Program-made: the position numbers and the translations under genes
Assembly (NCBI GenBank): GCA_008501825.1
Contig: QQUA01000004.1
Location: 62,001 to 126,000 of the forward strand
Reading direction: 5' to 3'
DNA length: 64,000 nt
Source: Planctomycetota bacterium
GTDB taxonomy: Bacteria; Planctomycetota; UBA1135
The notes under the pieces: generated by a model
Database searches by the model: none
What the model was told of the DNA's origin: nothing
Seen by the model: the letters and a program-made list of their open reading frames with translations, nothing else
Shown here: positions 35,061 through 43,499 of the stretch, piece by piece
How positions within the stretch are numbered: the stretch's first letter is position 1
Layout: each line of letters begins with the position of its first letter

Positions 35061-37514
35061 CTAATCGGACCCGGCCACAAGTTTCCAAGAATCCGGTTTC
35101 CCTTCTTCTTCGAATTCCACCCACACCGTAGTCAAGCCGGTCTCCGTGACTTCAAGTTCCAACTGCCGGCTTTGACCGGCGCCGGCCAAACTTGGCTGGG
35201 TAATCGGTCCTACCGATCGAATCGGGCCGTTGATTTGCAGATGCCAAAGCCCGGGAGCCAGGGCATAAGCCGGAGTCAAAGCGCCTTCCGGATATTGCAA
35301 ACCGCGGCCATGGGCGGTTTGAGGCGAGGGCACGGTTTCTTCTCCCAACCACCGCCAGGTGACCGAAGCTTGAAACAACCCTTCCTTTCCCCGAACCCGA
35401 AGGACCACCAAACCCAGAGCCTGGACATGCAAGGGCACGCTGAGGATCTCGCCATCGGCAAGAGAAACTTCCTTGGGCTCGACCAGGAGCTGGTGGTCCA
35501 AAGAACCCATCAACAGACGGCAGGGGCTGGTTCGAATCGTGGCCGGCAAATCCGGCAACGCCAAGTTCAATCCCCGAACTCGGCGCGAATGCTCGGCCTC
35601 GCCCGAGGAGTAAGGCAGCCGCTGTCCCCATAAGCGGTGGCGATATTGGCTGAAATTGGTGGAAGCCGCTTGGCTCAGGTGCAACACCGCAAACGGCAAA
35701 TCCAAGATCAGATGATCCTGGCTGGCCGGAAACTCCCGGACCGTTACCACCGGCTCCTGCAACCACGGATCGCTCGGCTGGACCCGCAACTGCAATTTCT
35801 TGGCGGGAATCGCCGGCAAAAACCAATTTCCCTCGGCATCGGTCCAGGTGGAACCGCGCCATGGACCCCGGGCTTCTTGCAACAGGATCTCGCAGGGAAA
35901 CACCGGTTCCCCGCCCAATCGAATGACCCCGCTTGCATCCCGCAGGGATCCCAAATCCACCGACCAATGATGATCCTTGGACGGCATTCGCAACCGCCCA
36001 AGAGGTCGAGTTTGGCCGTGTTCCGAAGTTTGCAGAGAAACTTGATAATTCCCGGGCCGCAGAAAAATTTCGGTTTGTAACGATTCCGAAAGCACGGCAG
36101 GTGGAACCGGCAAAGAAGAGGCGAAGGATGCGCTTTCTCTCTCGAACCAAACGGTTGCCCCTTGAAAGAGATCCTGGGGCTCCGCCGAAACTTCCAGGGT
36201 CAGCTTGAAATGGGAAGGGATCTCCAAGCGATAAGGTCCAGGTCCACGGACTTCTTTTTGCAACAACAAGGCTCGATCGGTCTTTCGCCGCACCAACAAG
36301 GCGGTGCGCGGTCCTTGCCACCCCTGTTGCAAATGGAAAGAGCCGTCCTCGGCCACGGTTTGCCAAATCAAGGCCGAATTTGGAGCGGAAGGATCCGGAT
36401 GAAATTCCAAACCCAAACTTTCTCGCACGGCCGTAGTCGCGATCTCGAAACGACTTCCTCCGCCGTCATCCTCGCCGTCCAGGCCAAGCAATTGACCTTC
36501 TCTTGGAAAGTGTTTGAACGCTAAACGCCCACCTTCCGGCGGCGGCCAATCCAGACCATCGTCCCAACCCGGTTGCAACACCCAAAAGGCCTGCTGTTGC
36601 TGCACAACCGCCTGGCGGGTAGTCCGCAAAAGTCCAAGCGATAGTTGCAATCTTCCCTCGGCGTCGGCCCGTCCTTGCCACTGGGACGGGCTCAAGCGCA
36701 GCAAAGCCTGGGAAAGCGGTTGATCCAAACGGTCCACCAATTGAAGATTCCGATCCGACTCGGGAAACAGCCGAACCACTTGCGCTTGGTTACGCTTGGC
36801 CGGAGCGGGTTTGGTTTGCAGCCAGGCCGGCTCCTTTCCAGGAGCTTGGAACCGAGCCAGGACCGGATCGCCGAAAGGCAGCCGTATTTCGCCGGCACCA
36901 TCGCTTTCCAACGGCGGATAGGGAAGGCGATGGCGCCGCTGATCCAAACCCATGCCGCTTTCGGCGAACAGCTCGACTTGCGCTCCGGACAAGGGACGTC
37001 CGAGCTGGTCTTCCACTCGAACCAGGAAGCCGGGGTCGGAGCGCAGTTGGAAATGCAGGGGACGAACTTGATTGGCCCGGAGCAATTGAAAGCTGTAACC
37101 GGGTGCCCAAGCCCAGATCGTTCGCGGCCGGTTTCGGGCCGGAAGTTCGGCCAATGGCAACGAAAAGCGGCCATCGGTTCCAACACTTTGCTCCAAGTCT
37201 TCTTCCAAGCAATAGACCAGCGCTCCTGGACAAGGGCGGCCGGCCCGATTCCATACCCAACCGTGGAATCCGGTTTCCATCGGGGAAACAGAGTTGGAAT
37301 CGCTTGGATTAGGAACCGGAGCTTCCAAACTCATCCGCCGACTTCCTTGGGCTCGACCGTCGGCCGATCCTTCCGCAATGGAAGGTGACTTTGAATCGGA
37401 TCCGGCCGCAGAGGAACCGGAACTAGAGGGATCCTTGCCCTGGGTCGGATCCATCCACCAAAACACCAGAGCCAAAGCCAAGATCAACAGGGGAAGGCCG
37501 AGCTTACGAACCAT
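35061..37514 (-). CDS. Membrane-anchored protein with carboxypeptidase regulatory-like modules
   Basis: The 817-residue product has a single N-terminal membrane segment (LGLPLLILALALVFWWM), a Ser/Gly/Asp-rich linker of about 60 residues, then repeated beta-sandwich-like modules. Typical phrases are GFHGWVWNRAGRPCPGALVYC with TDGRFSLPLAELPARN, VEDQLGRPLSGAQVELFAE, and ARGPWRGSTWTDAEGNWFLP. These resemble carboxypeptidase regulatory-like domains, which act as structural or adhesive parts. No catalytic motif is visible. Its start overlaps the phosphatase stop by 11 bases, so it is the tail of the plsY-gpsA-peptidase-phosphatase run. Its function is unknown. Confidence 0.65.
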   Translation of the reverse strand: MVRKLGLPLLILALALVFWWMDPTQGKDPSSSGSSAAGSDSKSPSIAEGSADGRAQGSRRMSLEAPVPNPSDSNSVSPMETGFHGWVWNRAGRPCPGALVYCLEEDLEQSVGTDGRFSLPLAELPARNRPRTIWAWAPGYSFQLLRANQVRPLHFQLRSDPGFLVRVEDQLGRPLSGAQVELFAESGMGLDQRRHRLPYPPLESDGAGEIRLPFGDPVLARFQAPGKEPAWLQTKPAPAKRNQAQVVRLFPESDRNLQLVDRLDQPLSQALLRLSPSQWQGRADAEGRLQLSLGLLRTTRQAVVQQQQAFWVLQPGWDDGLDWPPPEGGRLAFKHFPREGQLLGLDGEDDGGGSRFEIATTAVRESLGLEFHPDPSAPNSALIWQTVAEDGSFHLQQGWQGPRTALLVRRKTDRALLLQKEVRGPGPYRLEIPSHFKLTLEVSAEPQDLFQGATVWFERESASFASSLPVPPAVLSESLQTEIFLRPGNYQVSLQTSEHGQTRPLGRLRMPSKDHHWSVDLGSLRDASGVIRLGGEPVFPCEILLQEARGPWRGSTWTDAEGNWFLPAIPAKKLQLRVQPSDPWLQEPVVTVREFPASQDHLILDLPFAVLHLSQAASTNFSQYRHRLWGQRLPYSSGEAEHSRRVRGLNLALPDLPATIRTSPCRLLMGSLDHQLLVEPKEVSLADGEILSVPLHVQALGLVVLRVRGKEGLFQASVTWRWLGEETVPSPQTAHGRGLQYPEGALTPAYALAPGLWHLQINGPIRSVGPITQPSLAGAGQSRQLELEVTETGLTTVWVEFEEEGKPDSWKLVAGSD

Positions 37515-38238
37515 GAACCTGCCCCACGTAGTTCTTGTTCGCCTTCACCATTTCCATTTCGCCGTCTTCCAGGCGATAGGCGGTCAAGCTGCCGCCATAG
37601 ACGCAACCGGTATCCAAGCCGAGAGCGACTAAACGTCCTCCGGAAAAATGGGTTCTCGGAAAGGGAGACGGGGTGTGGCCGAAGAGCACCAGCTCCGGCC
37701 CGCGGTAAACCTCGTACCAATAGGGCGCGCCTCGAAAACGGCGTAAGCGGCGCAGGCGGACCAAGTCTTCCGGATGGCAATCCCGAGCCCGCATCCCAGG
37801 CAGAAGGCCGGCATGGACCGCCACCCAAGCCTGATCTTGCGCTCGGCCCTCAAGGTAATACGAACGCCCGATCAAGAACCGAATCAAATCCGCCGCCCGA
37901 TCGGGAGGCACCGGCCCGATGGCGGTTCGACCGTCACCCAACAACAATTCCGGTTCGACCGAAGCATTTTCGGCCAGAGTGCCGCAATCGGATCCATCGG
38001 CGGCCTCCCCCATCAAACGGACCCTTCGTAACAAAGTCCGCTCGTGGTTGCCCAAGATCAAATCCAATTTGGGGACCTGAGCAAGCAAGTCCAAAACCCC
38101 AACCGGATCAGGTCCGCGGTGATAAAGATCCCCAAGAGAAATCAATCGATCTTCCGGTCCCAAGGCCAGCTTTTGCATGAGCTGATCCAATTCCTCGGCA
38201 CAGCCGTGAATGTCGCCGATGACCCAGGTAGAAGACAT
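37504..38238 (-). CDS. Calcineurin-like Ser/Thr-type metallophosphatase
   Basis: The 244-residue enzyme carries the full PPP-type metallophosphoesterase set: WVIGDIHGCAEELDQL, SLGDLYHRGPDP, LILGNHERTLLRRV, WVAVHAGLLPGM and VLFGHTPSPFP. These supply the two-metal centre. Bacterial relatives dephosphorylate proteins or diadenosine tetraphosphate (ApaH/PrpA). ATG 38238 places the GDIHG motif at the expected distance. It lies 11 bases downstream of the M3 peptidase and overlaps the next gene by 11 bases. With Ser/Thr kinases in this genome it may reverse protein phosphorylation, but that is inferred. Confidence 0.88.
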   Translation of the reverse strand: MSSTWVIGDIHGCAEELDQLMQKLALGPEDRLISLGDLYHRGPDPVGVLDLLAQVPKLDLILGNHERTLLRRVRLMGEAADGSDCGTLAENASVEPELLLGDGRTAIGPVPPDRAADLIRFLIGRSYYLEGRAQDQAWVAVHAGLLPGMRARDCHPEDLVRLRRLRRFRGAPYWYEVYRGPELVLFGHTPSPFPRTHFSGGRLVALGLDTGCVYGGSLTAYRLEDGEMEMVKANKNYVGQVHGS

Positions 38239-38249
38239 GCTGAAGGCTC

Positions 38250-39968
38250 CTAGGGCTGCTCCTGTAGTTGCCGCCAAAAGTCCCCGAGCTCTTGCATGAG
38301 TTCCGGCAGCATTTCGCCCCGCGGATCAAAACGCAAACCGGCGGCTTGAAATAGCTCGGGCAAGGGTCGACTTCCGCCCCGCTGCAGACCGTGCAAATAA
38401 TCGGCGATGCCAGCCTGCGGATCCCGCCGGTATCGTTGCCAAACTTGCAAAGCTCCAATCTGGGCGATGGCGTATTCCACGTAGTAGAAAGGCACTTCGT
38501 AAAGGTGCAACTGAGCTTGCCAACCGTAGGCTCGCTCCTGTTCCAATCCGCTCCAATCCACTCCGGGTTGGAATCGTTCCCGAAGAGAGATCCAAGTTTC
38601 CCTTCGAGCTTGGCGGTCGTGATCGGGGTGCAAATAGAGCCAGTGCTGGAAAGCATCGATGGTAGCCACCCAGGCTAATCCCCGGACCAGGGATTCCAGG
38701 GAATCCAGAACCGCCCGCCGGGCTTCCTCCTGCGGATAGACCTGGTGGTAATGCTCCATCGCCATCGCCTCCATGGCCATGGAAGCGACTTCGGCGAATT
38801 CCAACGGAGAAGAACGATAATCCACCGGCTCGAGATGCCGGCTTTGAAGGGCGTGGATGGCGTGACCGCTTTCATGGATCAAGGTCTCCACGTCCCCGTG
38901 AGTGGTTCCGGAGTTGCTGAAGATGAATGGCTGGCGGCTGTCTTCAAAGGTGTCCATGAAACCGCCGGGATGTTTATTCGGCCGGGTAGCCAAATCCAAT
39001 AAATCTTGTTGCGCCATCCATTGCAAATCGGCGGCGAAAGGCGGGTGGATGGCCTGCAAAACCTGCTCCGCCACTTTCACTTGGCCGGCTTGATCCTGAA
39101 ACGGCTCGAAGGGTGGCCTTCCTTCCGGATCCACGGAAAAATCCCACGGCCGAAGGGTGTCCAAATCAAGCAGCCGGCGGCGGCGTTCTTGCATGGCTTC
39201 GGCTAAAGGCAGGACGAATTCGGCGATGTGATCATGCAGGGCCAAACAATCTTCCGGCCGATAGTCGAACCGCCCTTTGGCTTCATGCTGATAATCCCGA
39301 AAGTTGGGGAAGTCGGCATTCAAGGCGACCTGATGACGAAGCTTCATCAGCTTTTCGAATAATTCCTCCAGGGCTTCCCGGTCCTGCAAGCGGCGCCCGG
39401 CTGCCAACCGCCAGGCTTGTTCCCGAACTCCTCGATCCCGATCTTCGGAATACTTGGCCAGCGCCGGCAAAGTATGGTTTCGGCCTTGAAAATCCACCGT
39501 CATGGCTCCGGTCAAGCGGCCATATTCCATCGCCAGCAGTTGCTCCTCGGTTTCGAGGGCGACGTTCTCCGGTCGAAACAATCGCACCCCCAACTCCGTA
39601 TCCCGGCAATAAACCTGCCACGAATCCGAAGGCAGCTCCGAATAAGCGGGGCTGGCCAAAAAATGTCGGTCCAGCCGATCGGAAATCGTCTTCACTTGAG
39701 GCAGGACGTCTTCCTGGAAGCGTTGAAAAGCTTGCTCGGCTTCGCGGTCATCGGAGTGCCGCGCCATCGCCACGTACAACCGAGATCCGTGACCCGAAAC
39801 CAGGGCATCCAATTCGCCGCGGTCGAATATCCAAGCCTGCAAGGCTTCCACCGAATCCAAACTTCGATCCAGCAATTGCTGGTACCAAGGCTGATAATCG
39901 GCCCAGGTTTCCAAAGTTCCCTTCTCCGGTAACCACCGGCGCTTCGGCGGCGGGTATTGGGTTTTCAT
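38250..39968 (-). CDS. M3 family oligoendopeptidase (PepF-like)
   Basis: A 572-residue thimet-type metallopeptidase. The zinc site HESGHAIHAL has His365, Glu366 and His369; the third ligand Glu is in the following helix (EFAEVASMAMEAM). The C-terminal region PFYYVEYAIAQIGALQVW is the substrate-binding loop with Tyr residues typical of oligoendopeptidase F. The enzyme cleaves short peptides in the cytoplasm; no signal peptide is present. ATG 39968 is chosen because it overlaps the gpsA stop in an ATGA junction. It belongs to the plsY-gpsA run. Confidence 0.9.
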   Translation of the reverse strand: MKTQYPPPKRRWLPEKGTLETWADYQPWYQQLLDRSLDSVEALQAWIFDRGELDALVSGHGSRLYVAMARHSDDREAEQAFQRFQEDVLPQVKTISDRLDRHFLASPAYSELPSDSWQVYCRDTELGVRLFRPENVALETEEQLLAMEYGRLTGAMTVDFQGRNHTLPALAKYSEDRDRGVREQAWRLAAGRRLQDREALEELFEKLMKLRHQVALNADFPNFRDYQHEAKGRFDYRPEDCLALHDHIAEFVLPLAEAMQERRRRLLDLDTLRPWDFSVDPEGRPPFEPFQDQAGQVKVAEQVLQAIHPPFAADLQWMAQQDLLDLATRPNKHPGGFMDTFEDSRQPFIFSNSGTTHGDVETLIHESGHAIHALQSRHLEPVDYRSSPLEFAEVASMAMEAMAMEHYHQVYPQEEARRAVLDSLESLVRGLAWVATIDAFQHWLYLHPDHDRQARRETWISLRERFQPGVDWSGLEQERAYGWQAQLHLYEVPFYYVEYAIAQIGALQVWQRYRRDPQAGIADYLHGLQRGGSRPLPELFQAAGLRFDPRGEMLPELMQELGDFWRQLQEQP

Positions 39969-40984
39969 CGCCGGCCTCCCAAAGGTGTGTCCCATTCCGC
40001 TTTCGACGGTCGCAACATCAAATCCCGCACCGCATCTTTGGGATCCCGCCCTTCAAACAAAATGGAATGAAGCTGCCGGGTAATCGGCATGTCGACGCCC
40101 AACTGATCCGCTCTCTGATGAACCGCCTGACAAGTCCACACGCCTTCGGCCACTTTTTCCATCGAAGCGAGAATTTGTTCCAAACTGTCGCCCTGGCCGA
40201 TTCTCTCACCAAAGGCCCGATTTCGAGAATGCTGCGAGTAACAAGTCACCATCAAGTCTCCGGCACCGGATAAGCCGAAAAAGGTTTCTCTTCGCGCCCC
40301 GAATCGCTCTCCCAGCCGGCCCATTTCCATCAAACCGCGGGAAACCAGCGCCGCCTTGGCATTGTCCCCCAAGCCCAAGCCGTCGCCGATGCCGGCAGCC
40401 ACGGCAATGATGTTCTTTAGCGCCCCTCCCAATTCCACGCCGACTACGTCCTGGGAGGTGTAAACCCGCAAAGTTTCGCCGGCGATCCGGCTTTGGATTT
40501 GGTTGGCGAATTCCTGGCTTTCGGCGGCGGCCACCACCGTGGTCACCAAACCGCGCCCGACTTCTTCGGCGTGAGAGGGGCCGCTGAACACCGCGATTCG
40601 ATCGCTTTCGCTGACTTCAGCCACAATTTCGCTGGCTCGCAATCCGGTTTTCAGCTCCAAGCCTTTGGAAGCGGATATCCCAGGCAAGTGGCTCAGTTTG
40701 CCCTGGAATCGGGCCAAAGTCGGGCGGATGAATTGAGTCGGCACCACCGAGTAAAAATCTTCCGCCTCGTGCAAAGCCTCCTCTACGTCGGCGGTCCAGC
40801 GGATGGGATCGGGAATGGGTATGCCGGGAAGGAATTTATGGTTTTCTCTTCTCTCGGCGACTTCCGCGGCGTAGCCCGAATCGTAACTCCACATGGTGAC
40901 CGATCGACCGGCGCGAAACAGGGCTAAGGCGATGGCAGTACCCCATCCTCCGTCTCCAATGACCAAGGTGCGTTTGCCGTTCAA
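39965..40984 (-). CDS. gpsA: NAD(P)-dependent glycerol-3-phosphate dehydrogenase
   Basis: The 339-residue enzyme reduces dihydroxyacetone phosphate to sn-glycerol-3-phosphate, the phospholipid backbone. The N-terminal nucleotide-binding site is LVIGDGGWGTAIALAL. GIPIPDPI, VSASKGLE-like ISASKGLELKTG, the catalytic lysine region VELGGALKNIIAVAAGIGDGL, and GLSGAGDLMVTC follow. It is joined by ATGA overlaps both to plsY upstream and to the peptidase downstream. This plsY-gpsA pairing is a common way to coordinate glycerol-3-phosphate supply with its acylation. Confidence 0.95.
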   Translation of the reverse strand: MNGKRTLVIGDGGWGTAIALALFRAGRSVTMWSYDSGYAAEVAERRENHKFLPGIPIPDPIRWTADVEEALHEAEDFYSVVPTQFIRPTLARFQGKLSHLPGISASKGLELKTGLRASEIVAEVSESDRIAVFSGPSHAEEVGRGLVTTVVAAAESQEFANQIQSRIAGETLRVYTSQDVVGVELGGALKNIIAVAAGIGDGLGLGDNAKAALVSRGLMEMGRLGERFGARRETFFGLSGAGDLMVTCYSQHSRNRAFGERIGQGDSLEQILASMEKVAEGVWTCQAVHQRADQLGVDMPITRQLHSILFEGRDPKDAVRDLMLRPSKAEWDTPLGGRR

Positions 40985-41607
40985 GACTGATGTCTCCTAG
41001 GACCGACTCGACGTTCTGTTCCCGCCAATAAATGGCGAATGTTGCTGCGATGGGTGTAAAGCACCAGGATGCCGGTGCCAAGCGTGAAACAGAAAACCGG
41101 CAGTTGTTCGCCGAAAGCCTCTTTTCCCTGGAAGCCAAAATGAAACAGAGGCAGGCTCAAGGCAAGAACCATGGATCCAAGGGACATGAAACCGGTCGTC
41201 AAAACCACCAAGGTCAACAAGCCGGCGCCGGCGAGTAAGGGCAGCGGAGCCAGAAACAGCATGGCTCCTGTCAGAGTGGCCACTCCCTTTCCTCCTCGAA
41301 AGCGCAGGTAGAGCGGCCAAATGTGACCGCACACCGCGGCGGCGGCAGCCAGGACCGCCAAGGTCCAATCCTGGCGCCAATGCCAGACTCCCAAGGCTGG
41401 AAGGAAACCCTTACATGCGTCCAAGAAATAGACCAGTAAGCCGTATTTGCGGCCAAGAAATCGGCCAACGTTGGTGGCTCCCAAATTGCCGCTCCCCACT
41501 TTTCGTAGATCGACCCCCTTCCATTTGCCCAGAAGCAAGGCAAAGGAAATGGAACCGATCAAGTAGCCGCCGAGAACCGCCACGCCGGCGTCGCTCAGGG
41601 AGTCCAT
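40981..41607 (-). CDS. plsY: Glycerol-3-phosphate acyltransferase PlsY
   Basis: The 208-residue integral membrane enzyme transfers an acyl group from acyl phosphate to glycerol-3-phosphate. It has about five hydrophobic segments. Conserved motifs are present: GYLIGSISFALLLGK, GSGNLGATNVGR and FRGGKGVATLTG (phosphate-binding). ATG 41607 gives the normal length; the frame runs about 140 codons further upstream, but that part lacks membrane or PlsY sequence. It overlaps gpsA by ATGA. Confidence 0.93.
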   Translation of the reverse strand: MDSLSDAGVAVLGGYLIGSISFALLLGKWKGVDLRKVGSGNLGATNVGRFLGRKYGLLVYFLDACKGFLPALGVWHWRQDWTLAVLAAAAAVCGHIWPLYLRFRGGKGVATLTGAMLFLAPLPLLAGAGLLTLVVLTTGFMSLGSMVLALSLPLFHFGFQGKEAFGEQLPVFCFTLGTGILVLYTHRSNIRHLLAGTERRVGPRRHQS

Positions 41608-41781
41608 GCGGCCAGAATAACGGCCCCGCCGGCTCTGGCACCTGCTCCGGAAGCCACCGGATGGGAGGAAGAATTTCGATAACTTGCTGGAAAAAGGCTT
41701 GACCTTATTCCAGTTAAAGGTAAGTAAGGGCCTGCCAGCGACCCGCGCCGGCCCCTCGAGACCGTTTCTGCGTCGAAGGAC

Positions 41782-42051
41782 ATGACCTACGTCATTGCTG
41801 AACCCTGTGTCAACACCAAGGACACCGCTTGCGTCGATGTCTGCCCGGTGGAATGCATCTACGAAGCGGAGCCCCAAGAAGGCACGCTGAATCTCCCCAT
41901 GTTCATCCACCCCGATGAGTGCATCGACTGCGGCGCCTGTGAACCAGAGTGCCCTGTAGACGCGATCTTCACCGAGGATGATCTTCCCGAAAAGTGGGCC
42001 CCCTTTATCCAAGCCAACGCCGACCTGGCCTCGGCGCATGACGAAGGTTAA
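41782..42051 (+). CDS. fdxA: Ferredoxin, 7Fe/8Fe type (FdxA-like)
   Basis: The 89-residue protein has two cysteine clusters: [17 protein letters not shown] (Cys at 9, 17, 21, 25) and [12 protein letters not shown]. The first spacing (CxxxxxxxC) is the FdxA type, with a [3Fe-4S] and a [4Fe-4S] centre. It is a cytoplasmic low-potential electron carrier. It has no partner gene beside it and is divergent from plsY. A GC-rich hairpin lies downstream. Confidence 0.92.
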   Translation: MTYVIAEPCVNTKDTACVDVCPVECIYEAEPQEGTLNLPMFIHPDECIDCGACEPECPVDAIFTEDDLPEKWAPFIQANADLASAHDEG

Positions 42052-42084
42052 GGCTTCTTCGCCCTCTTTTCTGTTCCGAATCCG

Positions 42085-42106
42085 AATCCCGGCTCCGGCC
42101 GGGATT
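42085..42106 (+). terminator. Hairpin after the ferredoxin gene
   Basis: A perfect 9-base stem AATCCCGGC/GCCGGGATT with a TCCG tetraloop, 33 bases after the stop. There is no long T-run, so it is a probable but weak intrinsic terminator or RNA-end protector. Confidence 0.5.
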
Positions 42107-42235
42107 TGGCCGTTTCATAGCTAGGCAACGGCTTCCAGTCCTAAGCCAGACTCGACCCTGCCACCCGCAGGGCGTGACCGTCTTTGGGCTAGTGATATCG
42201 GAAATCCTGGTTTTCCAAGCATGCCCGGTGGCATG

Positions 42236-42270
42236 AAAAAACGACCGATCCCGGTTAAGGAATCGGTCGT
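42236..42270 (-). terminator. Terminator of tRNA-Gly
   Basis: On the minus strand, downstream of the tRNA, a perfect 9-base stem ACGACCGAT/ATCGGTCGT encloses a 12-base loop and is followed directly by a T-run (five T from 42240 down). It is an intrinsic terminator for the tRNA transcript. Confidence 0.85.
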
Positions 42271-42276
42271 CTGATT

Positions 42277-42351
42277 TGGAGCGGCCGAAGGGATTTGAAC
42301 CCTCGACATCAACCTTGGCAAGGTTGAGCTCTACCACTGAGCTACGGCCGC
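42277..42351 (-). tRNA. tRNA-Gly (GCC)
   Basis: The minus-strand sequence folds as a standard 75-base tRNA with encoded CCA. The acceptor arms are GCGGCCG and CGGCCGC, with discriminator T. The D arm is TAGCTCAGTGGTAGAGC, the anticodon arm is CAACC-TTGCCAA-GGTTG with anticodon GCC, and the T arm has GGTTCAAATCC. It reads GGC and GGU codons. A promoter lies 18 bases upstream and a terminator directly downstream, so it is a single-gene transcript. Confidence 0.97.
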
Positions 42352-42369
42352 GTGGTGATGAGGGCAGGA

Positions 42370-42398
42370 AGGATACGGCGAACCCCTGCCCATGTCAA
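42370..42398 (-). promoter_or_regulatory. Sigma-70-type promoter of tRNA-Gly
   Basis: On the minus strand a perfect -35 TTGACA (42398-42393) is separated by exactly 17 bases from TATCCT (42375-42370, four of six -10 consensus bases). The tRNA begins 18 bases after the -10, leaving a short leader. The GC-rich discriminator fits stringently controlled tRNA promoters. This is the clearest promoter I found in the window. Confidence 0.8.
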
Positions 42399-42452
42399 CG
42401 GAAGAGCAGGCGGCTTTTTTCGCCCTCGATTTGCAACTTCGAGGAGGCTGAC

Positions 42453-43499
42453 TCAGTCGCCGCCGTTGCCGTTTTCGCCGCCGGGATCCAGCACTTGGTA
42501 CTGGGTTTCTTCCACTTCGAAAACTTCCATGGCCCGATGCTGGACCAAGCGCTGGACCGCTTTCAAATCCAACTCGGTTAAGGGAATTTGGCCGCCGGCC
42601 ATGCGCCCGTGGCCGCCGCAAGATCCCTCCTTTCCGATAATGCCGCGTAGCGCCGGATAAGCATCGGCACCGGGCATGTCGGTTCGCAGGGAAAGTTGAT
42701 ATCGACCATCGCAAGCTCCACCGGCTAAGGACCATTGGGGCCCTTCCAGTCTTACGAACCAATCAGCCACTTCAGCCACCATTTCCGGACTGGTGACTTC
42801 ATCCATCAAAGTCAACAAAGTGGTCCCGAAAATGCGGCATCTCCGAATCGCCTCCCCCATCTGGGCGAAATAGGCTCGACTCAACGGCGGCTGGTCAATG
42901 GCGGCAATGAGTTTTCGATCGGCAACGCGTTCCAAATCGTAATAAGCCCTTTCATCGAAAGTGGTCGAATCTCGGACCAGGTTATTGGTGTCATATCGAA
43001 TCCCGCAAAACAAAGCGGTGGCCGCTCGGCGATCCGGACGCACACCGAAAGCGCAAAGCAAATCGTAAACCATAGTGGAAGTCGCACCATAGTGTGGCGC
43101 CACCCAAAAGAAAGGAACGGTTTCGGCTACCGCCGCCGATTCTTCCGAACCTTGGTGGTGGTCGATCACACCCAAGATGGGTAAGGCTCCAGGCGGATTG
43201 GTATGAGTAAAACCCGGTTGGGAATCCACGACCAACAAGCCGTGATAATCGGCCGGATTGATACCTCCTTTGGGAACCGCCTGAATTTCCAAAAGTTGTC
43301 TCATCGCCACGTTCTCGGCCCGGCGAATCCGACCTTCCAAAACTAAATCGCAATCTAATTCAAATCGCTTTTTCAGTAAGTACTGAATCCCCACCATGGC
43401 GCCCAATCCATCCGGATCCGGATGGCGATGGGTGCAAAGGATTAAACGTCCTTCGGAAGGAAGGGCGTTTCGAAACGCGGCGGGATCAGGAAGGGTCAT
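42453..43499 (-). CDS. DHH family phosphoesterase (RecJ/NrnA-like)
   Basis: The 348-residue product begins with the DHH domain: CTHRHPDPDGLGAM (motif I), LLVVDSQPG (motif II), and LGVIDHHQGSE (motif III, DHH). The C-terminal DHHA1-like domain ends with CGGHGRMAGGQIPL. NrnA-type members degrade short oligoribonucleotides or dephosphorylate pAp; some act on cyclic dinucleotides such as pGpG or c-di-AMP. It overlaps the TIM-barrel gene by four bases. The Asp/Gly/Asn-rich C-terminal tail is probably disordered. Confidence 0.85.
   Translation of the reverse strand: MTLPDPAAFRNALPSEGRLILCTHRHPDPDGLGAMVGIQYLLKKRFELDCDLVLEGRIRRAENVAMRQLLEIQAVPKGGINPADYHGLLVVDSQPGFTHTNPPGALPILGVIDHHQGSEESAAVAETVPFFWVAPHYGATSTMVYDLLCAFGVRPDRRAATALFCGIRYDTNNLVRDSTTFDERAYYDLERVADRKLIAAIDQPPLSRAYFAQMGEAIRRCRIFGTTLLTLMDEVTSPEMVAEVADWFVRLEGPQWSLAGGACDGRYQLSLRTDMPGADAYPALRGIIGKEGSCGGHGRMAGGQIPLTELDLKAVQRLVQHRAMEVFEVEETQYQVLDPGGENGNGGD

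Noticed and set aside
41608..42039. N-terminal extension of plsY running back to 42039
   Set aside because: The extension lacks PlsY or membrane sequence, lies under the ferredoxin gene on the other strand, and the normal length is reached from ATG 41607.
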